DNA from: RGIG5612 sp963589005
GTDB lineage: Bacteria > Bacillota > Clostridia > Lachnospirales > Lachnospiraceae
DNA: 43,036 bases
Direction: 5' to 3'
Assembly: GCA_963589005.1 (NCBI GenBank)
Contig: CAVAJR010000022.1
Span: 1-43,036 of the forward strand
The notes under the pieces were generated by a model. That model did not search any database. It had not been told where the DNA came from and saw nothing but the letters and a program-made list of their open reading frames with translations. This document shows positions 18,420 through 26,059 of this stretch, piece by piece; positions within the stretch are counted from its first letter, which is position 1, and each line of letters opens with the position of its first letter. Made by a program: the position numbers and the translations under genes.

Positions 18420-18441
18420 GATGAATTTCCTGAAGCTTCAC
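18415..18441 (-). CDS. Possible 8-codon micro-ORF with a perfect ribosome site
   Basis: AAGGAGG (18455-18449) lies seven bases before a GTG that opens an eight-codon frame (MKLQEIHQ), whose TAG falls inside the terminator stem. The ribosome site is as strong as any in the window. It may be a translated tail of the candidate RNA, a leader peptide left from a lost gene, or chance. Confidence 0.3.
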   Translation of the reverse strand: MKLQEIHQ

Positions 18442-19197
18442 TGTATAACCTCCTTGAACTTATTCAGTTCTATCCTAAACTATCTGTTTTAAACTAGCAT
18501 CTATTTAAAATTAACATCTATTTAAACTTACAAGTTATCCAAACTTACGAGTAATTAGAACCACTATTTACTATTTGCTACTTGCTAAATTCTTATTAAA
18601 TTATATTCTTAAATTATCCGGTTCCTGAATGCTGCCTATTTATAAGGTATGCATACTTTTGTGATTCTGATTACAAGCTATTCAAATTACGAGTTATCTA
18701 AACAATCTATATTCAAAATTATTACTCATTTAAAACTACAACTTACCACTAATCTTCTTCTGACTTCAGTAAGTAAAAATTCGATTTTATCTGAACCTTC
18801 ATCTGATTTAACTTCATAACCTGCTTAAATTTATCTACCTCAAATATAATCTATTTATGATTCGGTTTGTTTAAATAATGATCTATTCGGATATTCTGTA
18901 AATCAAATTTTTATTTACCTGCAATGACTAGCCCATCGGACTGCACCTCGCTTTCGTTTATATTTCATTGATACCAACGGCCGTTGCTATTTATTATACC
19001 TTCACCTTTTCATAAGTGATATCATCCCCTGCAAGTTATGACTCTGATTAATGGAGAAATGGTCTTCCTTGCTATTATTGATATCACACCCCCTACTTGC
19101 AACCAAGCTGCTGATATCCGTTTTGTTTGGTATGTTTCCGTTTCTACTTCTTGATCTTTATCTTTATTTCAGGAAGCTTGTCTCTGTTTCTGTCTGC

Positions 19198-19226
19198 ATA
19201 ATACAAGGCTTTTTAGGAGACGTCAA
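19198..19226 (-). promoter_or_regulatory. Minus-strand promoter for the candidate ncRNA
   Basis: TTGACG (19226-19221), a 17-base spacer and TATTAT (19203-19198): ten of twelve consensus positions. Confidence 0.55.
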
Positions 19227-19343
19227 TGCTTTTGAAGGTACTAAAAAAGAACATTGCCAAATGCATATTTTGTATTCACTTTCGTACAATAATGTGTTAT
19301 TATCCAAATGTTGCGGGTCATTTAAATGGCCCCATTTTCTTTC

Positions 19344-19372
19344 TTGACATAATATCAGATGACGACTATAAT
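19344..19372 (+). promoter_or_regulatory. Perfect-consensus sigma-A promoter of the queuosine genes
   Basis: TTGACA (19344-19349), exactly 17 bases, TATAAT (19367-19372). All twelve positions match. Transcription should start near 19379, giving a leader of about 200 bases before the transporter gene. Confidence 0.9.
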
Positions 19373-19378
19373 ACCCAC

Positions 19379-19532
19379 CGTTGCGCAAACCGACAGTTCA
19401 TTAGTACCTTCCTGTCGTTAAATAAAACCGGGACTGTTCATTTTGGTGAAACAGATTCCGTGAAATGTTGGATATGTTTCACGGTCTATATGTTTGATCT
19501 TTTTGGCAGCCTCGCATAAGCGAGGCTGTTTT
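19379..19532 (+). promoter_or_regulatory. Riboswitch-like attenuator leader upstream of queuosine genes (preQ1 candidate)
   Basis: Near the 5' end is a hairpin CGACAG/CTGTCG (19391-19396, 19412-19417) with a 15-base loop containing AGTACC and an A-rich tail UUAAAUAAAACC, a layout like class I preQ1 aptamers. Next, CTGTT (19434-19438) can pair with AACAG (19450-19454). TGAAACA (19447-19453) and CCGTGAAA (19458-19465) compete for the same partner TGTTTCACGG (19475-19484). An intrinsic terminator follows (19507-19532). Mutually exclusive stems before a terminator, ahead of a queuosine-precursor transporter and queF, suggest preQ1-controlled attenuation. I cannot confirm the conserved aptamer positions. 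Confidence 0.6.
19507..19532 (+). terminator. Attenuator terminator in the queuosine leader
   Basis: CAGCCTCGC, loop ATAA, GCGAGGCTG, then TTTT. It is a nine-base perfect stem, placed 48 bases before the transporter start. Confidence 0.8.
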
Positions 19533-19579
19533 AGTGTAATAGCAAATTCAATGATTTTATGAAAGTGGCAGGGGAAATT

Positions 19580-20269
19580 ATGTCTAACGAGTTAATCTTT
19601 TTATTATCGGTGTTGGTATATCTGGGATGTGTAGTGCTGTTCTACAAACTGTTTGGCAAGAATGGCTTATATGCATTTTCGGTATTTGGAACTATTCTGG
19701 GCAACATTGCCGTGTGCAAATGCATCGACATATTCGGGCTGTCAACAACCGCAGGAAACGTGTTATACGCATCAACATTTTTGGTTACTGATATTTTATC
19801 GGAAAATTATGGCAAGAAGGAAGCCGGCAAGGCAGTAAAATATAGTCTTGCTACGATGCTCCTGTGGATAGTCGGAACACAGCTTCTGTTGTGGTTTACA
19901 CCTAATGCAAATGATATAGTAAGTTCAAGCCTTGACGGAATATTTGCATTAGTACCGCGAATTACGATAGCCAGCGTGGTTGGATACATATGCAGCCAGA
20001 GCCTAGATGTTGCACTGTATCATGCGATCTGGAAAAAGAGCGGCGGCGGCAAGGAAAAGATGTGGCTCAGAAATAACGGCGGCACGCTCATCAGCCAGGC
20101 TGTTGATACTGTAATATTTACTACATTGGCATTCTGGGGTACATATCCGACAGACGTATTTGTCAGCATTCTGCTTACTACATATCTCTTTAAGGCAATT
20201 GTTGCGCTGCTGGATACGCCGTTTGCATATCTGGCACGAAAGATTACGCCGATGGTGGGTGCAGAATGA
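19580..20269 (+). CDS. YhhQ-family queuosine precursor transporter
   Basis: The 229-residue protein is an integral membrane protein with about six helices (NELIFLLSVLVYLGCVVLFY; LYAFSVFGTILGNIAVCKCI; the TMLLWIVGTQLLLWF region; the IASVVGYICSQSLDVALYH region; and others). Signatures of the YhhQ/VUT_1 family are visible: NVLYASTFLVTDILSENYGKK, CSQSLDVALYHAIWKK and NNGGTLISQAVDTVIFTTLAF. The family imports queuosine precursors such as preQ0, preQ1 or queuine. I choose ATG 19580 because CAGGGG lies six to ten bases upstream; ATG 19559 lacks a site and adds only seven residues. It is placed after a riboswitch-like leader and upstream of queF, consistent with one regulated salvage unit. Confidence 0.9.
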   Translation: MSNELIFLLSVLVYLGCVVLFYKLFGKNGLYAFSVFGTILGNIAVCKCIDIFGLSTTAGNVLYASTFLVTDILSENYGKKEAGKAVKYSLATMLLWIVGTQLLLWFTPNANDIVSSSLDGIFALVPRITIASVVGYICSQSLDVALYHAIWKKSGGGKEKMWLRNNGGTLISQAVDTVIFTTLAFWGTYPTDVFVSILLTTYLFKAIVALLDTPFAYLARKITPMVGAE

Positions 20270-20331
20270 TGACTGCTGTATTAAGGCACGTATATGAAAG
20301 GCATATACCAGTTTGTGTGCTGTAAATACTG

Positions 20332-20378
20332 GTGTGCAGCCCCTTGCTTGAAAATGTCTGCGCCGTCGTCCAGGCACG
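20332..20378 (+). repeat. Dispersed TGCGCCG-type intergenic repeat, short copy D
   Basis: GTGTGCAGCC, TTGCTTGAAAA, then TGCGCCGTCGTCCAGGCACG. Compared with the copy at 28145-28260 the central CGCC..GTTTTC part is deleted. It lies between the transporter gene and queF. Confidence 0.5.
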
Positions 20379-20458
20379 AAAATATATAGAGTCTTGCGTG
20401 CCTACAATTTAAGTGAGTAGTTACTGTTCGTGAATAATAGAATAATGAGGAATTGATC

Positions 20459-20956
20459 ATGAGTGAAACTGTAAAAAGAGAAAAAGAAGGATTAACCAAG
20501 CTGGGAAGTCAGGGTACAAAATATAGCATGGATTATGCTCCAGAGGTATTAGAGACATTTGTCAACAAGCATCCGGACAATGATTATTTTGTCAAATTCA
20601 ACTGTCCTGAGTTTACCAGTCTGTGCCCGATCACGGGACAACCGGATTTTGCGACCATTACGATATCATATGTACCGGGAGAGCGCATGGTGGAAAGCAA
20701 ATCACTGAAGCTCTATCTGTTCTCCTTCAGAAATCATGGTGATTTTCATGAGGATGTTGTGAATATCATAATGAAGGATCTGATTAAATTAATGGATCCG
20801 AAATATATTGAAGTTTGGGGCAAATTTCTGCCGAGAGGCGGTCTGTCGATTGATCCTTATTGCAATTATGGCAAGACGGGTACGAAGTGGGAACAGGTTG
20901 CATGGGACAGAATGACGCAGCATGATCTGTATCCTGAAAAAATTGACAATAGATAG
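20459..20956 (+). CDS. queF: QueF, preQ0 reductase
   Basis: NADPH-dependent 7-cyano-7-deazaguanine reductase reduces the nitrile of preQ0 to the aminomethyl group of preQ1 in queuosine synthesis. It is of the short unimodular type (165 residues). The catalytic Cys is in FNCPEFTSLCPITGQPDFA (the Cys of SLCP), and the QueF motif region follows in ESKSLKLYLFSFRNHGDFHE, with the conserved Glu and Ser-Leu-Lys. The C-terminal FLPRGGLSIDPYCNYG is also typical. The start is ATG 20459 (MSETVKREKEG) with GAGGA eight bases upstream. It is 189 bases downstream of the transporter gene. The other queuosine genes (queC, D, E) are not in the window. Confidence 0.95.
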   Translation: MSETVKREKEGLTKLGSQGTKYSMDYAPEVLETFVNKHPDNDYFVKFNCPEFTSLCPITGQPDFATITISYVPGERMVESKSLKLYLFSFRNHGDFHEDVVNIIMKDLIKLMDPKYIEVWGKFLPRGGLSIDPYCNYGKTGTKWEQVAWDRMTQHDLYPEKIDNR

Positions 20957-22006
20957 AATATCCATAACAACACTTTGTGCTGTCCATGCACAGCAAGCTA
21001 TGCATAGACAGCACCTAATGTTATGTTTTCTCTTCGGAGTTAAAGAGAAAAAGGAATAGAAGGTAACGACCCCATATATTCTGGCGTTAGGCATACCGAT
21101 AACTGTAAAACCGTTATGCCTGCAGCAATATATAGCTATTACGAGAACCTAAAATGAGGAACAACACATTTATTGTGTTAGGTTGTTGATAGCACCACAA
21201 ATAAAACTGCCTAATTCAATGCAGCGCCATTAAGACATTTTATATTGTTCCTCTCTCATTTTGCTTTCGCATTTTATGTTGTATTTTGTAGTATTCAAAA
21301 TGCAAATCACATTTGCAATCTTGAAGTTTCATGAAATGGCCGCTCTACTAATGCCATTGCATATGGCAGATACAACATCAGCATCATCACAGATCTTCCT
21401 GCAATGACAGTATGTCAAGTTTTGCCACATTTCTTGACGCTGCTGTCTCAATATATATGCTTTTACTCTGCTTGTCAACTACAAAAATTGTACAAACTTA
21501 AGTACAATATGCGATATAAGGATGCTCAATTGCCTGCTGCCCAATTTACGAAGAGTAAAGTAATTTAAACATCCTGTCAGACAGATGCCTGAACTGCATG
21601 CCGTGGTATAATATTTATACTAACTCAAACCGAGCGTATAGGCATAAGTTTAGTCTGAAATTTATGAAAGCTGCGGACACATGCGATAAAAATGAGATGA
21701 AAAATTGCGGTGTGTCATATAAAACAGGTCGACGGAAATCAGTATGTGGCATATAATAAATTTGGTATAGTAATGTTTAAATAACTGCATCTTATAAATG
21801 CCGGCAAACGGCATACATTCTATGGGCTTCGTGGACTTAGTGATGCAGCTGATTAAAAATATTTATATCAGGCATTTTAAGATATGTATTTGAAAACTTA
21901 TATAGGATTTCTGTCGGATAGATTTAGAAGCAATGAGCTCTTGAAGCCAAGGGCGGCAGTTTTTATGAGTTTATCTGGGACGGGATATTGCAAGCAGGTG
22001 AGAAGA
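20957..22006. other. Long gene-poor intergenic region after queF
   Basis: About 1050 bases contain no convincing gene. Visible structure: a queF-proximal stem-loop GTGCTGTC..GACAGCAC at about 20978-21016 enclosing ATGCA/TGCAT; a hairpin AGGCATA (21089-21095) / TATGCCT (21115-21121); AACACA-tttat-TGTGTT near 21170; and an extended -10 TGGTATAAT at 21604-21612. Several TATAAT-like boxes lie near 21760. These may be the terminator of queF and promoter(s) of the carbonic anhydrase operon, leaving some 400 bases unexplained. Confidence 0.6.
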
Positions 22007-22564
22007 ATGATATCAGCAAAAGAAGCGAAGGAACGTTTGATAAAGGGAAATGAGAGATATCTGTCAGCAAAGCAAACTGACGGAGACATTTCTCCGGAGG
22101 TAAGAAGAAAAACCTGCGAGGAGGGGCAGCATCCCTATGCTATTATATTATGCTGTTCGGACTCAAGGCAGATACCGGAGGCAATATTTTCTGCCGGTAT
22201 AGGCGACCTGTTTGTCATTCGTGTTGCGGGAAATGTAGTAGATTCGCATCAATTGGGCAGCATAGAATATGCAGCGGATCATTTGGGCTGTAAGCTGGTT
22301 GTGGTGTTGGGACATGACCATTGCGGCGCCGTCGAGGCAGCCATCCACCACGATCCGGACGGACATATTAAATTCATTACGGATGAAATTAAGCTGGCTA
22401 TAGGGAATGAAACTGATGAATACAGAGCCTCATGCCTTAATGTGATGCGCAGTGTCAGAATTATCGAGGAAAATAATGATATGCGTATACTAGAGGAGGA
22501 CGGACTCAGCGTAGTGGGAGCGATCTATCACCTGAACACAGGAAAGGTGGACTTTCTGAGGTAA
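22007..22564 (+). CDS. Beta-class carbonic anhydrase
   Basis: It catalyses the reversible hydration of CO2 to bicarbonate in the cytosol. The zinc ligands are visible in CCSDSRQIPEAIF (Cys, with the Asp-Arg dyad) and GHDHCGAVEAAI (His and Cys of HxxC). NVVDSHQLGSIEYAADHLGC is the usual spacer between them. I start at ATG 22007 (MISAKEAKERLIKGN), which matches the family and has AGGTGAG upstream; an upstream ATG at 21884 would add 41 unfamiliar residues. The result is 185 residues, usual for the small bacterial form. The gene heads a rightward set with PncC and two Cys-rich proteins. Confidence 0.92.
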   Translation: MISAKEAKERLIKGNERYLSAKQTDGDISPEVRRKTCEEGQHPYAIILCCSDSRQIPEAIFSAGIGDLFVIRVAGNVVDSHQLGSIEYAADHLGCKLVVVLGHDHCGAVEAAIHHDPDGHIKFITDEIKLAIGNETDEYRASCLNVMRSVRIIEENNDMRILEEDGLSVVGAIYHLNTGKVDFLR

Positions 22565-22609
22565 CAGTTGATCCTTAAAATCCTGCTTTACAGAAGGTTA
22601 GAAACGAAT

Positions 22610-23113
22610 ATGCAATATATAGAGGCTGAGATCAGAAATGATTACAATAAGCTGACACGCTTATTAATAAAGAGACATCTTACGATCACTACAATGGAAT
22701 CGGCAACGGCAGGGCAGATTGCATCGCTTATCACGGATACGGAAGGTTCGTCTGCAGTGCTGAAGGGGGCATTTGTAACATATTGTAATGAAGCAAAAAT
22801 TATGCAGGGAGTTCCGGCAGATATAATTGAGAAATATACAGTTTACTCAGAAGAAACTGCAGCGGCTATGGCGAAGGCCTGTGCCGAAACATATGGCGCG
22901 GATATTGGCATCGGCATAACCGGAACCATGGGCAATATCGATCCATCTAATGAGGCGGCTTCCGTACCGGGACAGGTGTATTTTGCGATTTGCTTTGAGG
23001 GCAGTATACGAGCCTTCCATACAGAGATCCTGCCGCAGCCTACCAGGCTTATGTACAAGCTGGCGGTGGCAAAGGAAGTCTATGACAGACTTATCAATAT
23101 GCTGATGCAATGA
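22610..23113 (+). CDS. CinA C-terminal family nicotinamide-nucleotide amidohydrolase (PncC)
   Basis: PncC deamidates nicotinamide mononucleotide to nicotinic acid mononucleotide in pyridine-nucleotide recycling. It is a stand-alone C-terminal CinA domain of 167 residues, without the N-terminal MoCF-like domain of full CinA. Family features are visible: TTMESATAGQIASLIT (normally ESCTGG, here Ala in place of the Cys), GAFVTYCNEAKIMQGV, YSEETAAAMAKACAETYGADIGIGITGTMG, and GQVYFAIC. I start at ATG 22610; a longer frame from 22568 adds 14 residues without support. It lies 45 bases after the carbonic anhydrase gene. The Sir2 enzyme at 11.4 kb releases nicotinamide, but no direct operon link exists. 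Confidence 0.88.
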   Translation: MQYIEAEIRNDYNKLTRLLIKRHLTITTMESATAGQIASLITDTEGSSAVLKGAFVTYCNEAKIMQGVPADIIEKYTVYSEETAAAMAKACAETYGADIGIGITGTMGNIDPSNEAASVPGQVYFAICFEGSIRAFHTEILPQPTRLMYKLAVAKEVYDRLINMLMQ

Positions 23114-23193
23114 GGCTTATGAGTCGAAATAACAGACAGGTTAGTATGAAATGGGGGATTTATGGATGTTCCGACTGCAGAAGGAGATGCGAT

Positions 23194-23625
23194 ATGGACG
23201 ATAAAAAGATACTCAGCGCATTGATTGGCTTGGCAGGTGCCGTGAGCAACAACGGGCGAACAGATACTACTGATGAAGTGGTAATAGATGCGCTGACCTG
23301 TGTGAAATCAGATAATACAGATATTGAAAATGCGGTTGAGCAAATCCATAAGGAAAAGAATAAGATCTCTCCAAATTGTGCTTCATGCATGAATCCATGC
23401 GGAAACACTTCCGACTATGATATGTCGCATTGGCACGAAAGCGTGCCGGAAATATTGCGAGCCAAGGAACGTACCTGGTCGGAATTAAAGAGAGTGATTT
23501 TAGAAAAAAACAATGAAGGAAAAAGGACACTGCCTGACGTGGCATACAGGATAATTGTTTATCTGGGATATGACATGGAACCGGCAGAATACAGCAATTT
23601 GATGGAGGAATTACGAAAATGGTAA
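23194..23625 (+). CDS. Small cysteine-motif protein coupled to the Fe-S protein
   Basis: The 143-residue protein has no membrane segment. A central motif CASCMNPCGNTSDYDM (Cys at about residues 69, 72 and 76) looks like a metal or cluster site and recalls the N-terminal Cys motif of hybrid-cluster proteins, although the rest of that enzyme is absent. The C-terminal half is helical. I start at ATG 23194 because AGAAGGAGATG lies just upstream. The frame is open further 5' (to 23110) and would add another Cys-rich segment (YGCSDCRRRCD), which should be kept in mind. The 3' end overlaps the next start by seven bases (ATGGTAA), indicating translational coupling. Function is not known to me. Confidence 0.75.
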   Translation: MDDKKILSALIGLAGAVSNNGRTDTTDEVVIDALTCVKSDNTDIENAVEQIHKEKNKISPNCASCMNPCGNTSDYDMSHWHESVPEILRAKERTWSELKRVILEKNNEGKRTLPDVAYRIIVYLGYDMEPAEYSNLMEELRKW

Positions 23626-24404
23626 GACAGATCATTCACATTGACAAGGAAAAATGCAACGGCTGCGGTGCATGTGCACAGGCATGTCATGAAGGCGCAA
23701 TTGCTATGATCGACGGCAAGGCTGAGCTGATCCGCGACGATTATTGCGACGGTATGGGGGACTGCCTGCCTAACTGCCCTACAGGAGCTATAACATTTGA
23801 AAACAGAGAAGCTGCAGATTATGACAGGGCAGCAGTTGAGGAAAATATGAAGAAGAGAGCGATGGCTGCTCACAATAACGCAGATCATCAAGATCACAGC
23901 GCATCTCATCAAACGGCCGCCGCTGCCGGTCCGATGGCAGAACATCATCACGAGGGAGGATGTCCGGGAGCTAAGGTTCGTGAAATGAATAGAAGGGCTG
24001 AGGGCGCTGTTTCGGCAGCTGCATGTGCTTCAACGGTACAGTCACAATTATCTAATTGGCCGGTGCAGATCAAGCTGGCTCCGATTCAGACATCATATTT
24101 TAATGGCGCCAAGCTGCTGATTGCTGCTGATTGCACAGCATATGCATATGCGAATTTTCATCAGGAATTCATAAGAGGCAAGGTTGCCCTGATCGGATGT
24201 CCGAAACTGGATGCTGTTGATTACAGCGAGAAGCTGACAGAGATTATCAGAAATAACGATATCAAGGAAGTTACAATCATCAGAATGGAAGTTCCTTGCT
24301 GTGGAGGTCTTGAGATGGCAGCTAAGAAAGCACTTCAGGCCAGCGGCAAATTCATTCCGTGGAGAGTTGTAACTATCAGCATTGACGGAAATATTCTGGA
24401 TTGA
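23619..24404 (+). CDS. Two-cluster ferredoxin-type Fe-S protein with His-rich linker
   Basis: The 261-residue protein begins with two [4Fe-4S] motifs: CNGCGACAQACHEGAI (residues about 13-28) and a second with CDGMGDCLPNCPTGAI. Residues about 84-122 form a His-rich linker (HNNADHQDHSASHQ, AEHHHEGGCPG) that could bind metal. The C-terminal part carries further Cys residues in LLIAADCTAYAYANFH, LIGCPKLDAVDY and VPCCGGLEMAAKKAL. This architecture recurs in anaerobic Clostridia as an Fe-S protein of unknown electron partner. Its start overlaps the preceding Cys-motif gene by seven bases, so the two products probably act together. Confidence 0.85.
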   Translation: MVRQIIHIDKEKCNGCGACAQACHEGAIAMIDGKAELIRDDYCDGMGDCLPNCPTGAITFENREAADYDRAAVEENMKKRAMAAHNNADHQDHSASHQTAAAAGPMAEHHHEGGCPGAKVREMNRRAEGAVSAAACASTVQSQLSNWPVQIKLAPIQTSYFNGAKLLIAADCTAYAYANFHQEFIRGKVALIGCPKLDAVDYSEKLTEIIRNNDIKEVTIIRMEVPCCGGLEMAAKKALQASGKFIPWRVVTISIDGNILD

Positions 24405-24430
24405 AATTAAGAATTTATAGTAATATTGCG

Positions 24431-24523
24431 TCCGCGATGCGAACCTTGGCATGCAGCATGATGCTCGAAACGCTTGTACGGATGATTTCGAATAGTGGCT
24501 GCGCCGTCTCGGTGCAGCCACTA
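24431..24523 (+). repeat. Dispersed TGCGCCG-type intergenic repeat, copy A
   Basis: It contains GCGAACCTTGGCATGCAGC, TGCTCGAAACGC, ACGGATGATTTCG and AGTGGCTGCGCCGTCTCGG, each matching the copy at 28145-28260 in order. Stems: CGAAA (24466-24470)/TTTCG (24486-24490), and a ten-base perfect stem TAGTGGCTGC (24493-24502)/GCAGCCACTA (24514-24523). It lies between convergent genes and has no U-run. Confidence 0.75.
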
Positions 24524-24533
24524 CTGGGTGGAA

Positions 24534-25229
24534 TTACTGGATCAATCCGGCAAATATCGGTGCCAGTATAACTGTCAGCACACCGCTGATTGCGATTGAC
24601 AGTGAACTCATGGCACCTTCGATCTCACCCATTTCCATAGCCTTGGCGGTACCTATGGCATGGGCTGCTGTGCCCAGACCCAATCCTTTGGAAATGGGTT
24701 CTTCGATTTTAAAGATCTTATAAATAAAATCTGCAAGGATATTGCCTAGAACGCCGGTGATAAGGATAATGGCCACAGTTATAGTTACATATCCGCCCAG
24801 TTCCTCGGAAACACCCATTCCGATGGCTGTTGTTATGGACTTAGGAAGCATTGTTACATATTCTGTATGTGACAGATGCATTATTTCAGCAATGATAAAT
24901 ATTGTAATAAGGCTTGTCAGCACACCGCTCAGTATTCCGAAAAATACAGCCTTGTAATTCTTCTTCAGCAGCTGCCACTGCTCGTACATCGGGATGGCAA
25001 GGCAGACTGTTGCAGGAGTTAAGAACCAGCTGATGTATCTGGCACTTTTGTTGTAGGCTTCGTAATCTACGTGTGCAATCAGCAAAACGACTATAGTAAG
25101 AACTATCGAAACCAGCAGCGGGTTTAAAAATCCGAGCTTGAATTTTTTCTTGAGAAATTCACCTATAAAATATGCAATAAGACTAAGTGCTACACCGGCA
25201 AATGCGGAAGTTTGGAAAAATTCATTCAT
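24534..25229 (-). CDS. lrgB: LrgB-like protein (CidB/LrgB family)
   Basis: LrgB-type proteins are integral membrane partners of LrgA, linked to control of murein hydrolase activity, cell lysis and overflow metabolism (pyruvate uptake in some species). The 231-residue protein has about seven or eight helices. Family motifs are KSITTAIGMGVSEELGGYVTITVAIILITGVLGN, GLGLGTAAHAIGTAKAMEMGE and GAMSSLSIAISGVLTVILAPIF. It follows the LrgA-like gene by about 70 bases in the same direction, the usual lrgAB order. The start is ATG 25229. I see no LytTR-type regulator gene nearby. Confidence 0.92.
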   Translation of the reverse strand: MNEFFQTSAFAGVALSLIAYFIGEFLKKKFKLGFLNPLLVSIVLTIVVLLIAHVDYEAYNKSARYISWFLTPATVCLAIPMYEQWQLLKKNYKAVFFGILSGVLTSLITIFIIAEIMHLSHTEYVTMLPKSITTAIGMGVSEELGGYVTITVAIILITGVLGNILADFIYKIFKIEEPISKGLGLGTAAHAIGTAKAMEMGEIEGAMSSLSIAISGVLTVILAPIFAGLIQ

Positions 25230-25301
25230 GGTGGGGTATTATCCTTTGTATAACTTTTGAGATGCCATTCCGGGACGACATATAATATCTAAATAATTTT
25301 A

Positions 25302-25673
25302 TTATTCAGCGTCATTCTTGCTGCGTTTTCGCTCAAAGCGAATGATTCTCTGAGAAACCCGTCCGGTAACAACCATAACTGCGATGAGGACAACGACAGT
25401 TACAACTGATGCAGGAACAAGTATCGGCGAGAGAACATTCCATGATGCCATAAGTTCAACTCCGGCAGGGATGAACATAACGGGCATTATCTGTATGAGA
25501 AATTTTCCTACATCACGCACGGCTTCAAGTCTGATGACACCGCTTATCAGGCAGACAAATAAAATCACCATACCGTAGATACTTGCCGGGATCGGAAGCG
25601 GAATGAGTGCTTTGAGAACCTCTCCAATAAGAGAAATCGTTAATATGATCAGAAACTGTTTTAAATATTTCAT
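25302..25673 (-). CDS. lrgA: LrgA/CidA family holin-like protein
   Basis: The 123-residue protein has four membrane helices (FLIILTISLIGEVLKALIPL; IPASIYGMVILFVCLISGVI; FLIQIMPVMFIPAGVELM; ILVPASVVTVVVLIAVMVV). The motif PIPASIYGM and the region IPAGVELMASW are typical of LrgA/CidA, which are holin-like proteins acting with LrgB. AGAAGGG lies upstream of the ATG at 25673. The C-terminus is strongly basic (RKRSKNDAE). It is the first gene of the leftward lrgAB pair. The divergent intergenic region holds its promoter. Confidence 0.92.
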   Translation of the reverse strand: MKYLKQFLIILTISLIGEVLKALIPLPIPASIYGMVILFVCLISGVIRLEAVRDVGKFLIQIMPVMFIPAGVELMASWNVLSPILVPASVVTVVVLIAVMVVTGRVSQRIIRFERKRSKNDAE

Positions 25674-26059
25674 ACTTGACCCTTCTGTAGCCAGAACATA
25701 AGACTTATCTGATTAATTTTCAGGCTGTGCCGCCACGAACAGCATGTCAGTTTGTTCTGTTAAAAAAACATATGCGCTATTATACAACCAATAATTGTTC
25801 ATTCAACAGAAATAATGGACAACTTGTAATTTTTAATAAGTATGTAAATTAGTAAAACTTAACGAGTCAAACGAAAAATAATTGTGAAAAAATATTTGAA
25901 CTATTCAATTTGAAGGGGAAACTTCTTTTAAAAAGATAGGCAGTGATATATAATACCCCCGCGGCTCAGTCAAGATATTTACAGACGAACTCCTTTATAC
26001 TTGAATGATTTGCCGTAAATATGAGGGATTTTTAATGGATATAGTCGGAAAGGAAAAAC
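25674..26059. other. Divergent intergenic region between lrgA and the YugP-like gene
   Basis: About 385 AT-rich bases with no gene. A TATAAT at about 25949-25954 is a likely -10 for the rightward gene, but I see no good -35 element. No structural RNA is apparent. Confidence 0.5.

Larger units (their letters stand above)
18381..19190 (-). ncRNA. Candidate ~800-nt non-coding transcript between a minus-strand promoter and terminator
   Basis: The stretch 18420-19340 has no convincing protein gene, yet on the minus strand it is bracketed by a TTGACG-N17-TATTAT promoter (19226-19198) and the U-tailed terminator at 18381-18419. The predicted RNA is poor in C over its 3' half (about 18456-18900). 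It carries imperfect repeats, including two 24-25-base copies (18528-18552 and 18671-18694, ACTCGTAA..TTGRATARCTTGTAA on the minus strand), a tandem CATCTATTTAAA pair near 18500 on the plus strand, and a perfect palindrome CAACGGCCGTTG at 18975-18986. I cannot place it in a known RNA family from sequence alone. A decayed gene is the alternative. Confidence 0.45.

Noticed and set aside
19051..19347. 98-residue hydrophobic frame on the plus strand
   Set aside because: No ribosome site, no family look, and it runs through the minus-strand promoter; probably chance in the non-coding region.
19226..19519. 97-residue frame across the queuosine promoter and leader
   Set aside because: It spans a perfect promoter, competing stems and terminator, which explains the sequence better.
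20784..21094. Two minus-strand frames across the end of queF
   Set aside because: They overlap queF in antisense and the hairpin after it, without ribosome sites.
23267..23951. Overlapping minus-strand frames rich in Cys
   Set aside because: These are the reverse reading of the two Cys-rich genes of the plus strand.
24493..24523. Hairpin read as a terminator between the Fe-S and lrgB genes
   Set aside because: There is no U-run on either side and the stem belongs to the dispersed repeat family; it may still stop transcription, but it is better described as a repeat.
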